Source of the DNA: Spirochaetales bacterium
Lineage (GTDB): Bacteria; Spirochaetota; Spirochaetia; Sphaerochaetales; Sphaerochaetaceae
DNA: 9,333 bases
Assembly: GCA_022771185.1 (NCBI GenBank)
Contig: JALFCJ010000151.1
Span: 1-9,333 of the forward strand
Reading direction: 5' to 3'
Shown: positions 1-5,915 of the stretch, in pieces
Position numbering within the stretch: position 1 is the first letter of the stretch
Layout of the letters: each line of letters opens with the position of its first letter
Notes under the pieces: model-generated
The model's input: the letters and a program-made list of their open reading frames with translations, nothing else
Told to the model about the DNA's origin: nothing
The model's database searches: none
Position numbers and translations under genes: made by a program

Positions 1-1
1 A

Positions 2-220
2 GTGAAAACAAAGGAAGAGAAGACAAAGCCAACTCCAAGACCTAATACACGCTTTGAAGAGTTGGAGAATAGAATAAATAGACTTGAAGCTTATAGAGAG
101 CTTTCAATGAAAAAGGAAGAGCCAAAGAAAGAAGAAAAGACAGCAGAAGAGAAACTTGAAGAGTTGGAGATCGAGAACGAGATAGCAAAGATCAAGGCAG
201 AGAAAGGGATCAACGTATGA
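2..220 (+). CDS. PspA/IM30-like protein, C-terminal fragment (5' end outside window)
   Basis: The frame is open from the window edge to a TGA at 218-220, giving 72 visible residues. A GTG sits at the very edge but is probably an internal valine. The visible part is charged and helical: a segment reading FEELENRINRLEA, a lysine/glutamate-rich linker, then EEKLEELEIENEIAKIKAEKG. This order matches the tail of PspA/IM30 proteins (F-x-x-M-x-x-R-I-x-x-x-E-A, linker, final helix ending in x-A-x-L-K-A). The next two genes are PspB-like and PspC, which supports PspA. In that family the protein binds the inner face of the cytoplasmic membrane under envelope stress and forms helical scaffolds. The stop overlaps the next start (ATGA), suggesting coupled translation. 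A small free-standing coiled-coil protein starting at the GTG cannot be excluded, because upstream sequence is missing. Confidence 0.6.
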   Translation: MKTKEEKTKPTPRPNTRFEELENRINRLEAYRELSMKKEEPKKEEKTAEEKLEELEIENEIAKIKAEKGINV

Positions 221-507
221 GCGCAATTCCAATTCTTGGAGTAATCTTTGCCTTCATCATCGCTATTGTCTGGGTAGCAGAAAGTGAGCATACAAAGCGT
301 GAAAAAGCAAAGATTGAATCCGCTCTCCGTTCTGAAGAGATGGCAAGAGGTTATGAAGCTGGAACTTATTCTATAAGGGACAATGAGGAAGAGGATTTAC
401 CTGAAAACCTAAAACGGGTAAGAGATAGATTAGAAGAAGGCATCGTGGATTTGAAAAAGAGAATAAACAACATGATGCCAATAAGTAAGGAAAGAAGGAA
501 TATATAA
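217..507 (+). CDS. PspB-like small membrane protein with cytoplasmic coiled coil
   Basis: A 96-residue protein. Residues about 3-21 form one hydrophobic span (IPILGVIFAFIIAIVWVA). A highly charged region follows, ending in a probable coiled coil (LKRVRDRLEEGIVDLKKRINN, about residues 66-86). The architecture of an N-terminal anchor plus a cytoplasmic leucine-rich helix is that of PspB, which relays envelope stress to PspA together with PspC. PspB is usually about 75 residues, so this one is longer, and sequence similarity is weak. The start is supported by an AAGGGA ribosome site at about 204-209, eight or so bases ahead. It overlaps the preceding stop by four bases and ends one base before pspC. 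I assign the role by architecture and position, not by a clear sequence match. Confidence 0.6.
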   Translation: MSAIPILGVIFAFIIAIVWVAESEHTKREKAKIESALRSEEMARGYEAGTYSIRDNEEEDLPENLKRVRDRLEEGIVDLKKRINNMMPISKERRNI

Positions 508-508
508 A

Positions 509-883
509 ATGGAAATTAGAACAAGAAGATGGACAAGATCCCCAAGGGGATGCGTATTGGGTGTTGCAACAGGACTAGCAGAGTGGAGGGGCCTCCCTAT
601 TAATTTGACCAGACTCCTTGTTCTGCTGTTAATATGCTCTACAAGTTTCGTCCCTGGCGTAATCATTTACTTAGTCGTCGCTCTCTTACTCCCAGAGCAG
701 ACCAGTGACGATGTAATAAGAGAGAGCTATCATAGTTCTTCTTATTCAAGAAGAGAAAAAGAAGACGACGACTTAAAGAAGAGATATGAAAACTTAAAAA
801 GAAAAGTCGAAGGAATGGAGAATGATCTCTTCGATAAAGAAAAAGAGTGGGATGCCCACTTTAAAGCTTCAACAGCCCTCTAA
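509..883 (+). CDS. pspC: PspC domain envelope-stress membrane protein
   Basis: A 124-residue protein. Residues about 8-65 match the PspC domain: R-S-P-R-G-C-V-L-G-V-A-T-G-L-A-E-W near the start (the usual G-V-x-G-L-A-x-Y/W motif), then L-P-I-N-L-T-R-L-L, and a hydrophobic span ending in Y-L-V-V-A-L-L-L-P-E. In the family, PspC is an inner-membrane sensor that recruits PspA when secretins mislocalise or the membrane is damaged. The C-terminal tail (about 85-115) is charged and likely coiled coil (LKKRYENLKRKVEGMENDL), which could contact the preceding PspB-like or PspA-like proteins. A GAAGGAA ribosome site lies about nine bases before the ATG. The gene is last in the operon and is followed directly by a terminator hairpin. 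Confidence 0.88.
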   Translation: MEIRTRRWTRSPRGCVLGVATGLAEWRGLPINLTRLLVLLLICSTSFVPGVIIYLVVALLLPEQTSDDVIRESYHSSSYSRREKEDDDLKKRYENLKRKVEGMENDLFDKEKEWDAHFKASTAL

Positions 884-887
884 TCCT

Positions 888-913
888 AGGTCCTCAGAAA
901 TGGGGGCCTTTTC
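888..913 (+). terminator. Rho-independent terminator of the psp-like operon
   Basis: Five bases after the pspC stop, an 8-bp stem forms between AGGTCCTC (888-895) and GGGGGCCT (902-909). It includes two G-T(U) wobbles, has a six-base loop and is followed by a short T run (909-912). The T run is short but the position is exactly right for ending the operon. Confidence 0.65.
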
Positions 914-951
914 TATCAAGAACTTAATGACAAAAAAAAACAAAGAAACCT

Positions 952-980
952 TTGACAGTATAGAGAGTGATAAAATAGTT
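952..980 (+). promoter_or_regulatory. Possible promoter with consensus -35 box
   Basis: A perfect TTGACA is present at 952-957, preceded by an A-rich tract (931-948) that could act as an UP element. The -10 is poor: TAAAAT at 971-976 is only 13 bases away, while the correctly spaced hexamers (AATAGT, ATAGTT) match weakly. If real, it would transcribe the inverted-repeat region that follows, or the ATPase gene with a long leader. Confidence 0.25.
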
Positions 981-982
981 AT

Positions 983-1041
983 CAGTGAAGTTGAGTGAAG
1001 TATTACTACACTCTACTTCACTCATTACTTCATCACTTCAC
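983..1041. repeat. Nested inverted repeat built of GTGAAG units
   Basis: The outer arms are CAGTGAAGT (983-991) and ACTTCACTG (about 1034-1042). The inner arms are GAGTGAAGTA (993-1002) and TACTTCACTC (1014-1023), each perfectly complementary. The 3' side carries an extra stretch between arms. The unit AGTGAAG recurs on both strands. No coding frame covers it. It may be a structured RNA element, a protein-binding site or an eroded mobile-element end; the sequence alone does not decide. Confidence 0.55.
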
Positions 1042-1053
1042 TGAAGGGTTTTA

Positions 1054-1106
1054 GTTCCATATATTTATAGAACAGCATGAGGATCTGAGATATAAAACAT
1101 ATCCTC
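1054..1106. other. Two small inverted repeats in the pspC-ATPase gap
   Basis: Two weaker hairpins follow the GTGAAG repeat. The first is 1054-1073 (GTTC...GAAC, eight pairs with one C-A mismatch and a four-base loop). The second is 1079-1106 (GAGGAT paired with ATCCTC, with an alternative inner GATAT/ATATC pairing). The gap from 884 to 1320 has no convincing gene. Its remaining parts, such as 1107-1200, are AT-rich and hold nothing I can identify. Confidence 0.3.
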
Positions 1107-1210
1107 TTGTGCAATTAGAAAAGTAAAAATAGCGGAGAATAAAAATAAATGTTGCAGATTCTAGAGCAAGAATAGGCTTCTTTGTTGAATTAATGTAATG
1201 TCATACAACT

Positions 1211-1219
1211 TGGCATAAT
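1211..1219 (+). promoter_or_regulatory. Candidate extended -10 promoter for the ATPase gene
   Basis: TGGCATAAT at 1211-1219 fits an extended -10 element (TG-n-TATAAT with one mismatch). No good -35 is visible at the usual distance, which extended -10 promoters tolerate. Transcription would begin near 1226, right at the edge of repeat copy 1, placing that palindrome in the leader of the ATPase mRNA. Confidence 0.3.
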
Positions 1220-1225
1220 AAAGAC

Positions 1226-1276
1226 TAAAAATGTTTTATTACTCAGCGATAACTCCTAAAAAAAGAGTTAGCGCTG
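1226..1276 (+). repeat. Dispersed palindromic repeat, copy 1
   Basis: A 12-bp stem forms between CAGCGATAACTC (1244-1255) and GAGTTAGCGCTG (1265-1276), with one A-G mismatch and an A-rich nine-base loop. The 30 bases 1226-1255 match 4702-4731 (copy 3) at 28 positions without a gap. On the other strand, 2828 to 2810 (copy 2) matches 1237-1255 at 18 of 19 positions. It lies just upstream of the ATPase gene. Similarity beyond the stem shows these are copies of one element and not chance hairpins. Confidence 0.85.
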
Positions 1277-1320
1277 GACTATCCTTGAGTTTTTTGCTTT
1301 TTGAGCCTTATGCTTTCTAT

Positions 1321-2763
1321 ATGAAGATCTTAATAGGAAGAAAAGAAGAACAGAAGTTAGTTAAGGAATGTTTTGAATCTGATAGATCGGAACTTGTCTC
1401 CGTTTATGGGAGACATGGAGTAGGGAAAACCTACCTCATTAAAAGGTGTTTTGATGAGAAATTTGATTTCTGGTTTACCGGAATATACAAGGTAACAAGA
1501 GCACAGCAACTAGATCGATTCCAAAGTGAGCTTTTTGAAAAGAGTGGTGTTAAGATAAATAAAATAAAAGATTGGTTTCAGGCTTTTGATGAATTAAAAA
1601 AGTATTTGCTGTCTCTCAACAAGAAGAAAGTAGTGGTCTTCTTAGATGAGATTCCGTGGATGGATACTCCAAAGAGTAGTTTTTTGGCTGCTTTTTCATA
1701 TTTTTGGAACATGTGGCCTTCTGAAAAAACGTTGTTGAAACTCTATGTCTGTGGTTCTGCAACTACTTGGATGATAGATAAGTTTGTAGGGGATAAAGGG
1801 GGAATATATGGCAGAATAACAAGTTCCATATATTTAGCACCTTTTAACTTGGGAGAGACAGAAGAGTATTTGGAGAAGGTTAAGCAAATTGAGCTTAATC
1901 GCTATCAGATTCTTGAGTTGTACATGATACTCGGAGGCATTCCATATTATCTAGATATGCTACGAAAGGATCTTCCTTTATCAAAAAACATCGACTATTT
2001 ATTCTTTAAAGAGAATGCCAATCTCAAAACGGAATATGAGTTTTTGTTTAGATCCTTATTTAAGGAATCAAAGCCTTACAGAAAAGTAGTTGAAGCTCTA
2101 TCTTTGAAAAAGAAGGGGCTGACAAGAGAAGAGATAGTAGAAATCACAAAAATATCAGATGGTGGAACGCTGACTGAAATACTGAATAATCTGAATAGAT
2201 GTGATTTCATTAGAGAATATAAGGCTATTGGAAAGGAACAACGTGAATGTTTATATCAACTTACAGATTTATTCACTCTTTTCTATCTAAACTTTGTTAA
2301 AGATGGAAATAGCCAAGATGCAAGCTTTTGGTCTAATACTTCCTTTTCTGGAGAACGAAATGCATGGGCAGGGTATTCATTTGAACAAGTCTGTTTACAT
2401 CATATCAGACAAATAAAGTCCAAGCTTAGCATTCTAGGTGTTCTCAGCAATATATATTCTTGGAATTCCAAAGGGTTTATTGATTCTGATGGTACAAAAT
2501 GGAATGGCGGTCAGATAGATTTATTAATAGATCGAAATGATGATGTCATCAATATATGTGAAATAAAGTACTGTAATGACGAATTTGTGATAACTGATGA
2601 ATATGAAGAGAAGCTAAGAAAAAGGGCAAGCTTATTTAAAAAGGTTACAAAGACTAAAAAAGCACTTCAGCATGTTTTTATAACTACTTATGGAGTGAAG
2701 AAAAATAAACATAGTGGAATAATGCAAGCCGAAGTTACAATGGATGATTTATTTCAGAAATAA
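1321..2763 (+). CDS. AAA ATPase of the archaeal-type ATPase/DUF234 class with PD-(D/E)xK-like C-terminus
   Basis: A 480-residue protein. The N-terminal I-G-R-K-E-E at residues 5-10 is the usual opening of this family. Walker A is G-R-H-G-V-G-K-T (30-37) and Walker B is VVVFLDE (104-110), followed by IPWMD. A sensor segment VCGSATTWM leads into the typical Y-G-R-I motif. The C-terminal part contains QIDLLID (Asp400) and INICEIKY (Glu414, Lys416), the D...E-x-K pattern of PD-(D/E)xK nucleases often reported in DUF234. The frame is open back to an ATG at 1231, but those 30 residues come from repeat copy 1 and do not look like family sequence, so 1321 is chosen; neither start has a clear ribosome site. 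The family is widespread and horizontally mobile, with no settled role; defence or DNA processing is speculation. The gene is visibly more AT-rich than the psp and GH28 genes and is flanked by repeat copies 1 and 2. Confidence 0.85.
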   Translation: MKILIGRKEEQKLVKECFESDRSELVSVYGRHGVGKTYLIKRCFDEKFDFWFTGIYKVTRAQQLDRFQSELFEKSGVKINKIKDWFQAFDELKKYLLSLNKKKVVVFLDEIPWMDTPKSSFLAAFSYFWNMWPSEKTLLKLYVCGSATTWMIDKFVGDKGGIYGRITSSIYLAPFNLGETEEYLEKVKQIELNRYQILELYMILGGIPYYLDMLRKDLPLSKNIDYLFFKENANLKTEYEFLFRSLFKESKPYRKVVEALSLKKKGLTREEIVEITKISDGGTLTEILNNLNRCDFIREYKAIGKEQRECLYQLTDLFTLFYLNFVKDGNSQDASFWSNTSFSGERNAWAGYSFEQVCLHHIRQIKSKLSILGVLSNIYSWNSKGFIDSDGTKWNGGQIDLLIDRNDDVINICEIKYCNDEFVITDEYEEKLRKRASLFKKVTKTKKALQHVFITTYGVKKNKHSGIMQAEVTMDDLFQK

Positions 2764-2779
2764 CCTAATCTTTTAACAT

Positions 2780-2828
2780 GATAACTCAGCGATAACTAAT
2801 AAAAAAACAGAGTTATCGCTAAGTAATA
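2780..2828 (-). repeat. Dispersed palindromic repeat, copy 2 (inverted)
   Basis: AGCGATAACT (2788-2797) pairs perfectly with AGTTATCGCT (2811-2820). The stem extends to 14 bp with one mismatch (2784-2797 with 2811-2824), around an A-rich 13-base loop. Read on the minus strand, its flanks match the other copies: 2828 to 2810 matches copy 1 at 18 of 19 bases, and 2797 to 2780 matches 4744-4761 of copy 3 at 17 of 18. It is therefore inverted relative to copies 1 and 3. It begins 16 bases after the ATPase stop codon. Confidence 0.8.
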
Positions 2829-3044
2829 CGTATGTTCTTGCCTTTTGAAAGAAGAAAGAATACCTTTGGGATAAATAGATTCTTCCTAAGCTTCCTTTCC
2901 ACCTAAATATAATGACTGGCATAGAAATCAATATACAAACACAAATAATGATTAGGATATGTAAGAAAGTGATACAAACACGGTAAACGATACAGCTTTC
3001 ACGCATGGTAAAATAAGTTGGTTTTCACAAAAAGGAAGTTGCAT
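2829..3044. other. Leader region upstream of rhaM with short direct repeat
   Basis: I find no convincing gene here. The 10-mer ATACAAACAC occurs twice, at 2933-2942 and 2972-2981, with starts 39 bases apart. A TAAAAT at 3009-3014 could be a -10 for rhaM, but no matching -35 is seen. The direct repeat could be a regulator site; this is a weak guess. Confidence 0.25.
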
Positions 3045-3362
3045 ATGGCAAGACGAGAAGCATTCAGGATGTACCTTAAGAAGGGATTTGAAAAAAAATA
3101 TGAATGGAGACATAGAAATATATGGCCTGAAGTTAAGGCAAAAATAGAGGCGTCCGGCGTCTATGATTATTCAATATTTCTTGATGAGAAGACGGGAGTA
3201 CTCTTTGCTGTCCAGAAATGTAAGGGAGAAGAAGGAAGCCAGAATCTAGGAGCTGATGAAATAATTAAGAAGTGGTGGCACTATATGGCTGATATCATGG
3301 AGACAAACGAAGACGAGTCTCCTGTTTCAGAGCCATTGAAGGAAGTATTCTACATGGAGTAA
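3045..3362 (+). CDS. rhaM: L-rhamnose mutarotase
   Basis: A 105-residue protein, matching the roughly 104 residues of E. coli RhaM. It interconverts the alpha and beta anomers of L-rhamnose in the cytoplasm so that the isomerase pathway receives the right form. Family motifs visible: Y-E-W-R-H-R-N-I-W-P-E (Tyr19 and His23, aligning with E. coli Tyr18 and His22), Y-D-Y-S-I-F-L-D (40-47), L-F-A-V (53-56), K-W-W-H-Y-M (76-81) and the ending S-P-V-S-E-P-L-K-E-V-F-Y. The ATG at 3045 is preferred over the upstream TTG at 3018 because an AAGGAAG ribosome site sits at 3032-3038 and the family starts here. The GH28 gene follows after 12 bases, so the two are probably co-transcribed. No rhaA, rhaB or rhaD is in the window. 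Confidence 0.93.
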   Translation: MARREAFRMYLKKGFEKKYEWRHRNIWPEVKAKIEASGVYDYSIFLDEKTGVLFAVQKCKGEEGSQNLGADEIIKKWWHYMADIMETNEDESPVSEPLKEVFYME

Positions 3363-3374
3363 AGAGGGTAGAGT

Positions 3375-4613
3375 ATGGAATATAACATAAAAGACTATGG
3401 TGCCATCCCTGATGGTAAGACGCTTAATACTTCTTCCATTCAGAAGGCAATAGATGAAGCAAGCTTGGAGACTAACTCTACTGTCATCATTCCAGAAGGA
3501 GTATTCCTTTCTGGAGCAATATACTTAAAGAAAGGAGTGGATCTTCAGATAGATGGAACTCTCTTAGGTTCCTCTGACGTCTCCGATTACCCTATGGTAA
3601 AGACACGCTTCGAAGGACACGAAGAAATATGGCCAGATGCGTTGATCAATATAGACTCTCTCTCTGATTTCTCAATAAAGGGAAAGGGAACAGTTAATGG
3701 AAACGGTATCCCATACTACAAGAAGTTCTGGGAAGAAAGAGACGATGCAATAAAGAAGGGCCTCCCTTTTGTTAATAAAGATGTTCCTCGTCCACGCTTA
3801 TTCTATATAAGGCACTGCTCTAATTTCTCTATTGAAGGGATACACCTAAAGGACTCAGGATTCTGGAATCTTCATATATACGACTCTAGAGATGTTACAG
3901 TTAGAAACATCCATGTCTCTTCCCCTCATGAGGGAGAGATAAGAGCGGCTAGTACTGATGGAATAGATATAGATGCCTCTGAAAACGTTGTATTAAGAGA
4001 CAGCTACTTTGAAGTAGACGATGACTGTATCTGCATAAAGGGTGGAAAAGGCCCCAAAGCTCATATAGATAATAAGCCTACAAAGAATATTCTCGTTGAA
4101 GACTGCGTCATAGGCTTTGGCCATGGTGCTGTTACTTTTGGTAGTGAAGCATGCCTTGTTGAAAACGTGACTATCAGAAACCTTAAAGTCAATGGTGAGA
4201 ACCAAGTGGTAAGATTCAAGTTCCGTGGGGATACTAACCAAAGCTTTAAGAATATTCTCTTTGAAAACATAGATATGACATCAGGCATCGTCTTTGCTAT
4301 CCGCCCTTGGATAAGCCGACAAGATGAAGTCTATGGTGATGATAACCCATCTCTAATTGAGAACCTTACTGTAAGAAACGTTGTTGCCAAGGATGTTATG
4401 GCTCCTGGAATGATTCTTGCTGATCCTCCTCTTACAGTGATCAAGGACTTAGTATTGGAGAATATTTCTATAGAGACAGCAAAGAAAGAGCAGACTCTCA
4501 GTAGACATGACGCATACGAAGAAGAGAGAAGCGCTCTAAGAGATAAACTAGAGCTAGATAGTATATCTTCCTGTGTAATAAGGAATGTAAAAGTAAACGG
4601 AATAGAAGTATAA
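3375..4613 (+). CDS. Family 28 glycoside hydrolase (polygalacturonase/rhamnogalacturonan-type), cytoplasmic
   Basis: A 412-residue right-handed beta-helix enzyme. It opens with Y-N-I-K-D-Y-G-A and D-G-K-T-L-N-T, the standard pectinase-helix start. The GH28 catalytic motifs are all recognisable: S-T-D-G-I-D with Asp195 (usually N-T-D), V-D-D-D with Asp216/Asp217, G-H-G with His250, and R-F-K at 280-282 (usually R-I-K). The 21-22 residue spacing of the first two acid motifs equals that in fungal polygalacturonases. There is no signal peptide, so it should act inside the cell on imported oligosaccharides. Pairing with rhaM points to a rhamnose-containing substrate such as rhamnogalacturonan-I fragments, but exo-galacturonosidase activity is equally possible from sequence. 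A GAGGG ribosome site (3364-3368) precedes the ATG. No clear intrinsic terminator is seen after it. Confidence 0.88.
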   Translation: MEYNIKDYGAIPDGKTLNTSSIQKAIDEASLETNSTVIIPEGVFLSGAIYLKKGVDLQIDGTLLGSSDVSDYPMVKTRFEGHEEIWPDALINIDSLSDFSIKGKGTVNGNGIPYYKKFWEERDDAIKKGLPFVNKDVPRPRLFYIRHCSNFSIEGIHLKDSGFWNLHIYDSRDVTVRNIHVSSPHEGEIRAASTDGIDIDASENVVLRDSYFEVDDDCICIKGGKGPKAHIDNKPTKNILVEDCVIGFGHGAVTFGSEACLVENVTIRNLKVNGENQVVRFKFRGDTNQSFKNILFENIDMTSGIVFAIRPWISRQDEVYGDDNPSLIENLTVRNVVAKDVMAPGMILADPPLTVIKDLVLENISIETAKKEQTLSRHDAYEEERSALRDKLELDSISSCVIRNVKVNGIEV

Positions 4614-4701
4614 AAAACGGTAGATTCATGGACAAGAATAATTCGTTCCACACTTCTTTGTTCCTTTAGCGTTATACTACACAATCTGTACGATAAACCC
4701 T

Positions 4702-4761
4702 TAAAAATGCTTTATTAATCAGCGATAACTCACCAAAAAACAGAGTTAGCGCTGAGTTATC
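4702..4761 (+). repeat. Dispersed palindromic repeat, copy 3
   Basis: CAGCGATAACTC (4720-4731) pairs with GAGTTAGCGCTG (4743-4754), with the same single A-G mismatch as copy 1 and an A-rich 11-base loop. Bases 4702-4731 match copy 1 at 28 of 30 positions, and 4744-4761 matches the minus strand of copy 2 at 17 of 18. It sits between the convergent GH28 gene and the minus-strand barrel gene. No T run directly follows either arm, so it does not look like an ordinary terminator. The rest of the 4614-4840 gap shows only weak imperfect hairpins. Confidence 0.85.
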
Positions 4762-4840
4762 TATGTGTTTTTGATATGTCTTTTTACATGATGAGACGTG
4801 TGAAAGAACACAATAAAGAATAATAAATACTGTAGAAAAA

Positions 4841-5914
4841 TCAAAAAAGTCTAAATGAGTAGCCGACGGATAATATGGCGTCTCTTCTCTTCATCAGATC
4901 AACTTTTGTTCCTTCTATATTTGAAGAGAAGAATGTCAAATCCATCAAGAATCCCTCTTGTATAACGAAATATCCTTTTCCTAACGGTATCTCACAATTG
5001 AGGCCAGCCAGTAATCCCCAAGTTCCACCTGTTATTTGATAGTCGATATATTTATCTTTTCCCAATGGTTTTGAGAATACTGGACCACCGAAAACATCAA
5101 TTGAAAATGGGGACTGTACGATATTTACCATCAGCAGTAAATTACAATCTGCCGAAGCGAATTCAATTTGTCCTTCCCTGTCGTTACCTTCAATATATGG
5201 AAGGGCAAAGCCATTCTTTAATTTCATATCTACGCCACACTGTAGCTTAAGAAATGTTGGAGTCTTATATACAAGAGAAACTCCCAGAATAAAAGGATTA
5301 GATACTTTTGTTTTATTTGGATAAATATCATTCTTTGTCAAAGAGTCGGAAAGAATATGATTATGTATTCCTAATCCAGCCTTCACCGTCAGTGATAAGC
5401 TTTGGCTTCCTCTCATATTGCTGGTATCAGAAATAAGAGCTTTTAGAGTGCTGTCATACAGAAGATCAAAAATGGCACCTCTTACAACAGACAAGGATTC
5501 AAGGTCAATCATCCTAAGTTCTACCCTATAAGATGAAGCTAAATGTTCTCCTTTTCCAATAATTACTTTTGTTGCACCAGTAATATTTCCAATAGTGACA
5601 GCACTTTTTTCATCTACAATACCGCTGGTTTGAAATTCCATTTCATCAATGAGTGTATTTATTCCTCTTCGTTCAACAACGAATATGCCTTTATTGATCA
5701 ACCTTTCTTCCAAATCAGAAATAATGGAAGTAGAAAGATCATCATCGATGGAATCGAAAGAAACAAAGGCAAGCCTATCACTCTCTGAAAGAACAGAAGA
5801 GAAAAGATCTGTATATTTATCTAGTGCAGTATCATAGCTTATGGCAGCGCTGAAAATTAAACTGAAAGAAGAAATGAGGGTTATTAGAAGAAGAGCAGTA
5901 ATATGTTTTTTCAT
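4841..5914 (-). CDS. CsgG/FlgO-like domain protein with probable outer-membrane barrel (paralogue 2)
   Basis: A 357-residue protein. An N-terminal signal peptide (K-K-H, a hydrophobic core, cleavage near Ala23) has no lipobox cysteine. Residues about 47-155 carry a CsgG/LpoB/FlgO-like fold signature: a helix ending L-I-N-K-G-I-F-V-V-E-R-R, E-F-Q-T-S-G-I-V-D-E-K, then I-T-G-A-T-K-V-I-I-G-K and L-R-M-I-D. After a Ser/Gly linker (about 163-172), residues 173-357 show alternating polar/apolar strands and end in V-G-Y-S-F-R-L-F, a terminal aromatic typical of outer-membrane barrels. It starts one base after its upstream paralogue ends. An AAGGTGG ribosome site (5927 to 5921) is buried in that gene's last codons. 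In relatives this domain acts at the outer membrane in secretion, peptidoglycan-synthase activation or flagellar rings; the role here is unknown. Confidence 0.7.
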   Translation of the reverse strand: MKKHITALLLITLISSFSLIFSAAISYDTALDKYTDLFSSVLSESDRLAFVSFDSIDDDLSTSIISDLEERLINKGIFVVERRGINTLIDEMEFQTSGIVDEKSAVTIGNITGATKVIIGKGEHLASSYRVELRMIDLESLSVVRGAIFDLLYDSTLKALISDTSNMRGSQSLSLTVKAGLGIHNHILSDSLTKNDIYPNKTKVSNPFILGVSLVYKTPTFLKLQCGVDMKLKNGFALPYIEGNDREGQIEFASADCNLLLMVNIVQSPFSIDVFGGPVFSKPLGKDKYIDYQITGGTWGLLAGLNCEIPLGKGYFVIQEGFLMDLTFFSSNIEGTKVDLMKRRDAILSVGYSFRLF

Positions 5915-5915
5915 C

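Noticed and set aside
1244..1276. Integron attC-like recombination site
   Set aside because: The arms contain GTTA and TAAC as attC sites do, but the GTTRRRY/RYYYAAC cores do not fit exactly, the loop is far too short and no integrase is present.
1231..1320. Thirty-residue N-terminal extension of the ATPase from the ATG at 1231
   Set aside because: It is encoded by the palindromic repeat and a T-rich stretch, whereas the family normally begins at the I-G-R motif right after the 1321 ATG.
2773..3006. Minus-strand open frame of 77 codons between the ATPase gene and rhaM, with a hydrophobic stretch
   Set aside because: It runs through repeat copy 2, has no convincing ribosome site and resembles no family I know; the hydrophobic stretch is what AT-rich non-coding DNA often encodes.
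3018..3044. TTG start giving a nine-residue extension of rhaM
   Set aside because: The ATG at 3045 has a well-spaced ribosome site and matches the family's start and length.
3993..4684. Several minus-strand open frames inside and after the GH28 gene
   Set aside because: They are antisense to a gene with clear catalytic motifs, have no ribosome sites and show no recognisable protein sequence.
4702..4761. Intrinsic bidirectional terminator between convergent genes
   Set aside because: The stem is good and the location fits, but no T run follows directly on either strand, and the similarity to copies 1 and 2 extends beyond the stem, so a repeat family explains it better.
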